From: Phialocephala subalpina
Taxonomy: Eukaryota > Ascomycota > Leotiomycetes > Helotiales > Mollisiaceae
Direction of reading: 5' to 3'
Assembly: GCA_900073065.1 (NCBI GenBank)
Contig: FJOG01000001.1
Span: 1,582,439 to 1,646,438 of the forward strand
DNA: 64,000 nucleotides
Shown: positions 33,108-41,403 of the stretch, one piece after another
How positions within the stretch are numbered: the first letter of the stretch is position 1
Layout of the letters: each line of letters opens with the position of its first letter
Position numbers and translations under genes: made by a program
Notes under the pieces: generated by a model
Database searches by the model: none
What the model saw: only the letters and a program-made list of their open reading frames with translations
What the model was told of the DNA's origin: nothing

Positions 33108-33405
33108 ATGCATCCCCATCTGCACACAAAAGATAACACTGGCAAGAACAAAACTTCCTGGATCTGATTGGAGCATTTTGCTAAGTAACGCCACAGCTTG
33201 CGAGGAGGTTATGAACGCCCTCGACGAATGCCATGCTCGGGGTTTCTTATGGAAAGCAGTGGGCATGTGCAACGATGCGAAGACTCAAGTCAACAAATGT
33301 CTACGAGCTCAAAGACTAGAGCGGACGAAGCAGAATCGAGAGAAGGCGAAGCCCAAGAATGATGCGATCAGGGCGAAGTGGGCTGAGATTGATACCGAAT
33401 CATGA
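33108..33405 (+). CDS. CMC2: COX assembly mitochondrial protein 2 (Cmc2), twin CX9C
   Basis: Small intermembrane-space protein needed for cytochrome c oxidase assembly; imported and oxidised by Mia40. Exons 33108..33141 and 33197..33405; 80 aa. Starts MHPHLHTKDNTACEEVMNAL. The twin CX9C motifs are Cys13-Cys23 and Cys36-Cys46 (CEEVMNALDEC and CNDAKTQVNKC), giving the usual coiled-coil-helix pair. The C-terminus is basic, QRLERTKQNREKAKPKND. The 55-nt intron begins GCAAGA and ends GCCACAG; no GT is available near the junction and unspliced reading stops within the intron, so this is a second GC-AG intron. Shares its promoter region with PFD2. Confidence 0.93.
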
Positions 33406-33777
33406 TCGAGTCCAATGGAGAGGGAGAGGACGATCAGGATGATTTGATGGCATACGGAAGGGTTCTTCGACACATGGGGCAGTTACAGGAGTTCGGCGAT
33501 TATCACGCCACGGAGGTATGGAGCATTTGGAATGTACAATACCGGCGTCGAAGGGAAACTCCAATCCAACAAGCATTGTTCACTTTGAACCACAGTCCTC
33601 TATATCGGTTTTGGCAATTGCATATGACGGGTGGTTCTCTAGTTAGGAAAGTTAGGCCTCGGTTGGACAATAGCAGAGGACAGAAGATCAAGAAGCCATC
33701 AATTCATTGCTAGGACCCTGAACCCCAAACCGACATCCCGAAGCCATTTTCCGTCATTATTCCTTCCCGCTTCCAGT
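33406..33777. other. Convergent 3' intergenic region
   Basis: 372 bp between the stops of CMC2 and the TMEM14 gene. An open frame starts at 33402, overlapping the CMC2 stop (ATGA), and runs to 33713, but it has no family features and is taken as 3' UTR. Confidence 0.4.
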
Positions 33778-34195
33778 TCACTTCTTCAAGAAAGCGCTTC
33801 CATATGTGTAGAGGCCGTACAGGGCAAGGACGCTGAGACCGGCTGGCAGAGGCTTTTGGCTCCTGATAGCTCTTGGAATAGAGGAACCAGCGAGGATGAT
33901 TGAGGCAAGAAGAGCGAGCTCTACTCCATAGGACAATCGGTTGGCGATACGGTAACCGCCAATGAGGTACTGTTGCGTTTGTCAGCTAGATGTCTGAATT
34001 GATAATGGACAACCCTACGCACCAAAGTTCCAACTGTAACACCAGCTACAGCTGATGGAATTGAGCCAGTCTTGATGTATCCGAAAGTTCCACCGCCAGC
34101 AGTGAGAGCGCCGAGGATGTATGCTGGAGTTTCAATTCCCTGGTCGTGTGAGCTTCCGCTCGAGGTCATGCTTGTAACATTTAGCTACTTACCAT
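33778..34195 (-). CDS. TMEM14 family small mitochondrial/ER membrane protein
   Basis: Four-helix membrane protein of about 100 aa; the animal TMEM14C is linked to porphyrin handling at the mitochondrial inner membrane, while fungal members are little studied. Exons read as 34195..34193, 34139..34023 and 33969..33778; 103 aa. Sequence: M-GIETPAYILGALTAGGGT, GYIKTGSIPSAVAGVTVGTL, YLIGGYRIANRLSYGVELAL and LASIILAGSSIPRAIRS, ending YGLYTYGSAFLKK. The Gly-rich helices and the SIPS motif are family hallmarks. The first exon would code only the initiator Met (ATG followed by GTAAGT). The alternative start at an ATG inside intron 1 gives MTSSGSSHDQ before GIETPAY, 10 residues longer. Both introns are 53 nt. 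Confidence 0.85.
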
Positions 34196-34522
34196 GTTTG
34201 CGATTGTAAGTAAGTTAGATCTGCAGAGACTTTTGTGAATTGTGTACTTGAGTATCTCAATCTGTTCTGAAAGAGAAGATGATGTTTACATCCCAAGACG
34301 TCTCGTCTCAAGCTCCAGCCTAAGAAATCACTGAGATGGATGTACGGATTTACCCCTCGGCGTCGCGCCTTTCCACCCTGGTCATCGCTAGTCTTGGCGT
34401 ATTCTCCATATCGAGCTTCGTGGCCTCACAGCTTCAAAAAGTCCCGAGTAACAATTCAACATCCAACAACACAACAAATCCTCAAAACTTCCAATCACTA
34501 CCCCAAATAACCATCTGTCATA
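34196..34522. promoter_or_regulatory. Divergent promoter region TMEM14 / OST2
   Basis: 327 bp between the two start codons. No obvious TATA box. The upstream ORF at 34336 overlaps the OST2 leader and is not considered a gene. Confidence 0.45.
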
Positions 34523-35138
34523 ATGGCACCAAAACGCACCGCACGCGAACCTACACCATCCGCAGCCACCACCCAAGCCTCGAGCACAGCATCCGTACCT
34601 GCAATTCCTACCAAAGCATCTCTCAAAGCAAAGGACAATCAAAGCCCACAGGAGGTTGCGTTGGGAATATGGCAGAACTATTTGGATACTACGCCGCAGA
34701 GAACGAAGCTAATTGATGTGTTCATGAGCTTCTTGGTTGTGGTTGGAGTGCTTCAATTCGTTTACTGCGTTGTTGCTGGGAATTACGTATGTGCCTGCTT
34801 CTGCTTCTGCTATTTGGACTGAGAATATGTACTGATCTTGAATGTGTAGCCATTTAATGCTTTCTTGTCAGGTTTCTCGTCGACGGTGGGACAATTCGTT
34901 TTGACGGGTACGTGGCCTTGGGATGTCAGATTTGGAATAGGTGCTGATCAGAAATAGCTTCTTTACGGATACAGACGAATGGAGAGAACAAAGCGGATTT
35001 CGGCGAGCTGTCTCCAGAGAGGTAAGTTGCGCTTTTCCAGGAATGTCTAAATATAGCTAATCCTTTCCCAGAGCCTTCGCGGACTTCGTATTTGGAAGCT
35101 TGATCTTGCACTTATTCTGCATCAACTTCATCAACTAA
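34523..35138 (+). CDS. OST2: Oligosaccharyltransferase epsilon subunit Ost2/DAD1
   Basis: Core subunit of the ER complex that transfers the glycan to Asn-X-Ser/Thr of nascent proteins. Exons 34523..34786, 34850..34907, 34958..35021 and 35072..35138; 150 aa. An N-terminal Thr/Ser/Ala-rich cytosolic extension (MAPKRTAREPTPSAATTQAS) precedes the conserved part: IWQNYLDTTPQRTKLIDVF, the first transmembrane helix MSFLVVVGVLQFVYCVV, then GNY-PFNAFLSGFSSTVGQFVL, ASLRIQTN and ERAFADFVFGSLILHLFCIN, ending FIN. The three-helix topology and the C-terminal helix are as in DAD1. All introns are GT-AG, 50-63 nt, with phases closing exactly. Confidence 0.95.
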
Positions 35139-35310
35139 AATGTATCATACCCAATGGAGGCAGATTCTGGGAAGTGTAGGAATAGCAAAAGTCATCACGG
35201 ATCTTTGAGTGTCTGGTGATAGAGGCACAATAGGCACAGCATGGGCATGGACATATGTTAGGTGCCATTCATCTGGGCGTCTAGGTGGTATATTGAAAAC
35301 AAATCAAGAC

Positions 35311-36463
35311 TTAGTCTACACCACTATCCTCTGCTTTCTTCTCATCCACTACTGCCTCAGCGGCCGCCTCTTGAACTTTTGGTGGCCCACCAGCCTTGGG
35401 AGGGCCACCTGTCTTGGGCGGTGGAGGAGGCGGAGTGCTTTTCGCACCTGGTGCATAATCTAGCTCCCTACTCTTCTTCTCTCCTTCTGTGAAGTAATCG
35501 TCCATGAACGCTTTGTTGGGGGCGTGTGAATGTTTCTTCTCTTTCTTCCCCCTTGGTGGTCCTCCTATAGGCGGGCTTACTATCTGTGCTGGAACCAGTA
35601 AATCGCTTGGGTCTGAGGTAGCTGCCGGTACTAAATACTCTCCAGAGCCAGACAGTGGTCTAGGTTCCTCGTTCGAGAATCGAGCGTTCTCCGTATCAAA
35701 TAATGTTTCTCCGGGCCCTGCCAAAGGCTCACTCAGGGGTGCTGGTAACCTATGCAAAGCTCCATAACCCAGTACACATCCCAAGGCACCCTCTCCACCC
35801 CAGTCTCGGCTTGGGTGGATTGTGACCTCCCTCGTAACATTATATTCGTTGTTGTAGACGTACAGCCGTAGCGGTCTTCCGATATGATCCTCAACCAACT
35901 CTCCCAGACCTGCTTCGCCGTGCAATACACCTTCTGGAGTCCCAAGGATATAGTCACTGTATGGAAGAAGACCTGCGAGATCTGCGGGAGAGTTTGCAGG
36001 CACATCCAGAATGTGCCATATGTTTGAGACGGTGTTGATGGATGCCCATTGAAGGGTAAGACCGAGTGATGGACTTGCTTCTGGTACTGGGATGTGGATC
36101 GTTCTCGTTCGTTGGCCCTACGTCTTCTTAGTACTTGAATGACATGTAGATCTTCTAAGAGAAGTACCTTTGCACTCCAGAGACCAAGAGTTACTGTGCT
36201 CCCTGCACAGTTTCGGATTTCTTGGGCAAATAGGTTTGGGGTAGAGTCGTCCTAGAACAATCAGCTAAACATCTACGCAGATTTGGAGATAGACATACAA
36301 TCATACGGCCATTTATCCCAACTATATAGTCGAACCATGGCTCAATAGCAAGCTCTGGAGACTTGTTCCGAAGCACTTGAAAGCCAAATGCACCATGGTC
36401 TGATCTCTGAGCTGGAACATCGGAGTCCAACCGGGAAATAAAACGATTCAGGGCGTTGAACAT
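35311..36463 (-). CDS. GRH1: GRASP Golgi reassembly-stacking protein (Grh1)
   Basis: Peripheral protein of early Golgi and COPII exit sites, also used in unconventional secretion. Exons 36463..36299, 36251..36168 and 36117..35311; 351 aa. Two PDZ-like GRASP domains: first FGFQVLRNKSPELAIEPWFD and IVGINGRMI, then NLFAQEIRNCAGSTVTLGLW; second PSLGLTLQWASINTVSNIWH, VPANSPADLAGLLPYSDYIL and RPLRLYVYNNEYNVTREVTI, ending near ALGCVLGYGALHRLP. The rest is a Pro-rich unstructured tail (STPPPPPPKTGGPPKAGGPP). There is no Gly at position 2, so anchoring is not by N-myristoylation; the amphipathic start MFNALNRFISRL resembles yeast Grh1, which uses an acetylated amphipathic helix. Introns are 47 and 50 nt. 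Confidence 0.94.
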
Positions 36464-36899
36464 TATTGCAGATTGAGCTCTTTCCCCAGAGAATGTAAAA
36501 GCTTCTAGAATAAAGTGAGTTGAGATGTTGTTGTTCCTGATTCCAGCAATCTAGGTCCCTGAAAGCTAAATAGGTTAGCTCAGCCTCATGGCCCAAGCTC
36601 CTACCTGAAGTAAATTTCTCACGTGAAGATATTTCTTCAACTTTCCTGAGAAATAATTTAGTGAGAGAATGTCAAGGGGAAGCGCGAGGATTTTGGTGGC
36701 TTCTAGAAGTTGTTTGTACCTGGCATCCCAGAAAGTTTTGAATGTCCGACTGACAATTTGACAGATTAGCCCCATTTCATTGTCTGAGCAGCCTAGGGAC
36801 TTCCAACAACGAGCTCAGGTTTACTTCATCCGGATTCTACATAACTCATCCTATGAGGGTTGAAATATCTGTTTCTCGAATGGGGATCTATTCATATCT

Positions 36900-37460
36900 A
36901 TGGAAACGAGATCAGAAGCATCGACAGATAATTTGAAAGGACGTGCAGCAAAACGTTCAGAGCGGAAACGACGAGAACTGGAAAAGTTACTTCCCTTAGC
37001 TGGTCCAGACCTCCCGAATACAAATTCGTTGGAAGATACTCCTTCAACCGTGAGACCTTGGCAGTCTCTTGAAGCAAGACGCAGATCCACTTCCGACCAG
37101 GTTGTCATTGAACAGAGGTCAACACCGGATCCCTTTTCGCCTGAAATTTCCAAGAAACAGAGCCAGAGAGGGAAAGGTTGCAAAACATCCCTTCCGGCCG
37201 CTTCTCCGGCAAGTAAAGGGTTGCATAAAAGTCGAGTCACCAATATTAAGTCGCTTCAAAGACCAGGGTTTCTATTGCAAAGAATCTCAAGTCGCTTCAG
37301 GTCTTCGGCATCGAAGACTCCTACTCGAAGTGACAACATAATTTCCACTGCCGATCACACCACGAGACTGTGCCACTTCTTCAATCTCCAGCATATTCTT
37401 CCCACATTATGGCAGCTACAGAGACAGCAGTGGATGGTATTGCCAAGACATTTCCATTGA
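36900..37460 (+). CDS. Basic low-complexity ORF upstream of TGS1 (hypothetical; possibly a TGS1 extension)
   Basis: 186-codon open frame starting METRSEASTDNLKGRAAKR. It is Arg/Ser/Pro-rich with basic clusters (RKRRELEKLLP, QRISSRFRSSASKTPTRS). It overlaps the TGS1 start in another frame. A weak GTGACA donor after ACTCGAA (near 37331) and an acceptor CTCCAG (near 37390) would join it in frame to the TGS1 ATG, giving TRTYSSHIMAATET. That would make it an N-terminal extension of TGS1; otherwise it may be a separate short gene or leader. No recognised domain. Confidence 0.33.
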   Translation: METRSEASTDNLKGRAAKRSERKRRELEKLLPLAGPDLPNTNSLEDTPSTVRPWQSLEARRRSTSDQVVIEQRSTPDPFSPEISKKQSQRGKGCKTSLPAASPASKGLHKSRVTNIKSLQRPGFLLQRISSRFRSSASKTPTRSDNIISTADHTTRLCHFFNLQHILPTLWQLQRQQWMVLPRHFH

Positions 37461-38238
37461 CTGAAGAGTGCCACCACTACACTCGTCGACAAGATGTGGA
37501 ATTCGACATTCAGAAGTAAGTTTTCTTCCTCGAATGGATCTACAACAGCTAATTGTTCACAAGATATTGGGGCCAACGCTACAGCATATGGTCATTGTAC
37601 GACGAAGGCATTTGTATGACAGATGATGCCTGGTTTGGTGTCACTCCCGAACCTATTGCAAAGTATTACTTCCCACCCCTTTGTTTTTCAACCATCTGAC
37701 GGACAATAGCAAAGTAGCAGAAGACTTCGGAGGACTTGTCTCTCCTTCGAAATCGGTCTTGATCGATATGTTCGCTGGCGCAGGTGGAAACGTGATCGCC
37801 TTTGCACTATCAGAGCGATGGTCAACCATCATCGCCATCGAGAAGAACCCCTCCGTCATCGCATGTGCTCAACACAACGCAACCATTTACGGCGTGGCTG
37901 ATCAAATAACTTGGATCAACGACGACTCTTTCTCCTACATGTCAGCCTATTCGTCTTCAATTGACCCTTCGAAGACGGTCATCTTCGCTTCACCGCCGTG
38001 GGGAGGTCCGGGCTACAGGTACGACGAGATATTCAATTTGCAAACAATGGAGCCGTATTCACACAAGCAAATTCATGAAGCCTGTAGGGGCATGGACTCG
38101 GCGTTGTTCCTGCCAAGAACCAGCGATCTGAGACAGATTGCGAAATTGACACCTGAAGGAAAGAAGATCGAGGTGGTGCAGTACTGCATGGAAGGAGCGA
38201 GCAAGGCTCTAGTGGCTTACATTCCAGCTTCTATATGA
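37409..38238 (+). CDS. TGS1: Trimethylguanosine synthase Tgs1
   Basis: Converts the m7G cap of snRNAs, snoRNAs and telomerase RNA to 2,2,7-trimethylguanosine using S-adenosylmethionine, in the nucleus/nucleolus. Exons 37409..37515, 37564..37662 and 37710..38238; 244 aa. Starts MAATETAVDGIAKTFPLT; then YWGQRYSIWSLYDEGICMT and DDAWFGVTPEPIA. Motif I of the Rossmann fold is VLIDMFAGAGGNVIAFAL, motif II IIAIEKNPSVIACAQHNA, and the catalytic motif is FASPPWGGPGY with the conserved Trp. The C-terminus runs ALFLPRTSDLRQIAKL and VVQYCMEGASKALVAYI. This is the minimal fungal form lacking the long N-terminal region of animal TGS1. Introns are 48 and 47 nt. Confidence 0.94.
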
Positions 38239-40448
38239 ACCCACTCCAAATTCAGCAAATGCCATAAAGAAGGAAGGCCAACGTGGGTCAAAGATGAATG
38301 TCCGACCGAGTGTGGTTGATCGAAAGTGGTGGAGGGTTGACTTACTTACCTCAAATACCACGAGAATGTTGCGGATCAGAATCGGCGAAGGGAAGTTACC
38401 CGAGAACGGGAGATTAATGGGGAAACAAAGGATTGCATGGAATTACTATCTTTGGCATTTGTCGTGCCTTGACGCCTGGCGTCAAATGGGGTTTCTGTTG
38501 CATGTCGCAATGCTTGTTCCTGAGGCAGGCTCACATTAGCAGCCAAGATGGGTTATGGAGCCATGCAAGCATTGCGCATCTGCTGCAGTAGGCAATGCAA
38601 AAAGATCAAGCCGAGGTTTCTCGACCAATCGATTCGTAATCCACAAATTTTTTCAGAGAGCGCGATGATAGAGAAGGAGCAGACTCGAGAATTGATCGAT
38701 TTCACAACGAAATATCTTTTCCTAGTTGACCTTTGTGAGGGAGATTTCACCTAGCCTCCAAGGCCAAAATTTGCATTCCACTACTCCTTCGCCATATTCC
38801 TTCTATCAATTCAATCGTTTTCGGAAACCATGCATACCTACAAGCGAGCAAAGGAGGGGAAACGGCTAGGATCTCGCAAAGAGACCAAGACTTGGCTAGA
38901 AAACAAAACTTGAGGAAAATTGGAGCAGACCTCTAGCCCAGACCTCAATTGTTCCAAAGTCTAACCTAAGTTCAACATTCCGAAATATCATAATTGTCAA
39001 TACTAGAAAGCTACTTTCCCGATCTTGTTCACCTCTGATTCTCATGACGCCTCTTCCTTTGTGACTTCGATTTCACTGAAGTCCCATTTCGAATCCTTCT
39101 CACTTGTCAATGCGATTGACCTTTGACCTTCCCCTTGTCTGAAGGATCCCACGCTTGTCCGTTTCTCCATTCCTAAGCACGCTGCGGGTCTGGGACATTC
39201 ATGCTGGACTGTGATTGATCTTACCGTGGCCTCCGCTGTCTCCTATGTTCTCCCCAGGCACTCGCTAGCACACTCCAGTTCCTACCCCTGACTTCCCACT
39301 TCTGCATTTTCCTAAGTACGGCCCTGGTCTCGGACAATCAAGAACGGACTCCAGAGTAAACTTATCTGTCTAGCCGTGACCATAAACATGTCGAACCGAA
39401 ACCGCACTTGAGGTCTCTACGCTCGACCACGCTCCTCCAGCCTGCTTAGTCGTCGAGATCCCTCATCGCACGATTGGCTCTCTTATACGCCCGATTTGGG
39501 AATAGAGGGACCCACGATAAAAAATATTTTGCTTAAGCCAAATCTTTTCTTTGCTGAGATCTCCATTTCTTCATACAATTTTTTATTTGTCAAAATGAGC
39601 AACAACTACAACAACTTCAAGCCAAGCTGAGCCACATGGCTGCTGGCAGCTTTGAGCTTCGGTAAGCTACATTCTCTTCTTTTATTGCCCCTCTTGAGAT
39701 CGCGAAAGACTCCTCGCTTTGAAGAGCAGTAGGTCGTTGTTGCAGCACTGGAGAGCGCGCGCGCGCGCGTTTCTCGAGTCTGCAATGACCTTCGAACCTA
39801 GCTCAAAGCAGCATCTCCTTCCATTGCCCCTTTTCAAAGCTCGCGAAAGGATTTCTCATTGCCTTCTCTTCGGGTTGAAAAGGGAGAGATCGCAAAAGGA
39901 GGAGATCGCTACTCAGTGGTGGGTGCCCTTGCTTGACAGCAATGAGTTCTAGCTCAAAGCACCGCAGCACAACGCGATCCAAGCTCGAGGATCAAGAGAA
40001 GAGCAGAAAATAGATAATAAGAATGCGCTGACAATACTTCCAGGCTCACTGACGCCCTCAGGGACTGGCCACTGCATTCTCCCGCTCAGATACCCCCCGG
40101 TAGTATATACTTGCGTATGCCCCCTTTATAATCGTCCCTTCGAAGACTATACTACTAAGTTCAACGCCTAGTTCGGTATGAAGCTTGCCTTCGGCAATGC
40201 TCGAGAAAAGGGGCTGGCCCCGAGTAAATTCACTTGGGCGTCACCATCGAAAGCCAATTCGGCTCGAGTGAGAGACGAGCGCGTGAGCTTCAGGTCCTTT
40301 GAGCTGGTCTCAGGACCTGAAGCGAGGATCGCGCTCTCTCGATCTCTTGAGCCACGACAACCAGCACTTGCGCGATTGTACGTCTCGTCTGATACCAACT
40401 CGACAGCGGAAATTCTGACTAGTCTCAAAAGAAAATTCCGAACCAACA
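38239..40448. other. Gene-poor interval of about 2.2 kb
   Basis: No protein recognised. Short frames at 38294-38539 and 38548-38754 lack features. A TATA-like, AT-rich segment at 39520-39595 leads to ATGAGCAACAACTACAAC at 39595, a 10-codon frame ending in TGA. Two loosely similar stretches share the pattern ATTGCCCCT followed by TCGCGAAAG (about 39682 and 39821). A GC-dinucleotide run is listed separately. The open frame from 40178 merges into the damaged gene at 40449. Confidence 0.4.
39755..39769. repeat. GC dinucleotide run
   Basis: Fifteen bases of alternating G and C in otherwise mixed sequence; a potential Z-DNA-type simple repeat in a non-coding interval. Confidence 0.9.
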
Positions 40449-41403
40449 ATGAGTTCCGACAGCAGGGTAACTCCCCTGCCGATCCTGGCGGGGCTCTGGG
40501 AGGATTGGGGCGAGAACTACCCGAAATGGAAGAAAGGGGAGGAGGAACAGGAGGAGATGGCGGGAAACGTAGAGCTGGACGATGCCACCCTGAAATTCGC
40601 CGGAGTTGCAAGGATTTTCAGGAAGCATACGACGAAAAGTTCCTCGCCTACAAGAGGCTTTTCGGACGGAAAGGAGGGAGGAAGGAAAACCGGGAGTTGT
40701 ATAAGGGGTGGGTACGGAGCCTGCGGAAAGTTGGAGGTATGATCCGTCTGTAGCCCAGAGATTGGCGGAGTGGAAAGCTAACAGGCAATAGCAAGGGCCG
40801 CCATCGAGGAGGTGGAGGGGGAAAGGGACTTCTGGCGGACACTCGCACTGTCCAACGGAAGTGGGGAGGTTCTTGAGAAGAATCTTCCCCAGGTACCGGC
40901 TGAGAGGAGCCTGCCCAGGCCCCCTCCGGAGAGCATCGACCATCGGCAAAGTCTATACTGGCAGCAGCAACTTCCCAGCACCTTTCGAGTTCCATACGAT
41001 GAAGGCCACAGGCCGCTGGTCCTGGTGGACTCATCCACCGGGCCATGCGCGCCGAGGTCCCCGCTCCCACCACCGCGGTGTTCTGGCTGGCGGGAGTTGG
41101 CACTTCCAAGTCAGAACAAGGAGTATCTGGAGGAGATGGAGTCGAGGTTGAAGTGGACGTTAAAGGTCAGTCGCTCGCTTGGACACAAGGGCTAGGATTA
41201 CTCATCTCGGCAAGCGCCGTGGCTCTAGCACAGACGCTGGCGTTGATGCAGACACGCTCGCCATTCTCAGACTCGGCAGCTGGAACGTCAAACTCCAGAG
41301 ATCGAGCTCGCAACATCGACTCATTCCCCAACCATCATCACCACCATCTCCGCGATGGAGAATCGGCTTCAGATTCGGCCTCCGCAGGAAATCAGTCTCG
41401 TAA
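40449..41403 (+). pseudogene. Unknown gene with apparent frameshift, upstream of the kinase
   Basis: I do not recognise the product. A frame from ATG 40449 reads MSSDSRVTPLPILAGLWEDW and KWKKGEEEQEEMAGNVELDD. Near 40601-40612 protein-like content moves to another frame (DFQEAYDEKFLAYKRLF, ELYKGWVRSLRKVG), as if one base were lost. That second frame ends at a good intron (40737..40791, GTATGA..CAATAG, branch GCTAACAG) and continues in exon 2 as ARAAIEEVEGERDFWRTLAL, down to YLEEMESRLKWTLK at 41165. A 49-nt intron (41166..41214) could lead to a last exon ending at 41403, which would overlap the kinase start. The coding region is GC-rich compared with its neighbours. It may be a decaying gene, a sequencing error, or a gene with an unseen intron. 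Confidence 0.4.

Noticed and set aside
33402..33713. Plus-strand ORF overlapping the CMC2 stop codon
   Set aside because: No motif, no protein-like bias; best read as CMC2 3' UTR.
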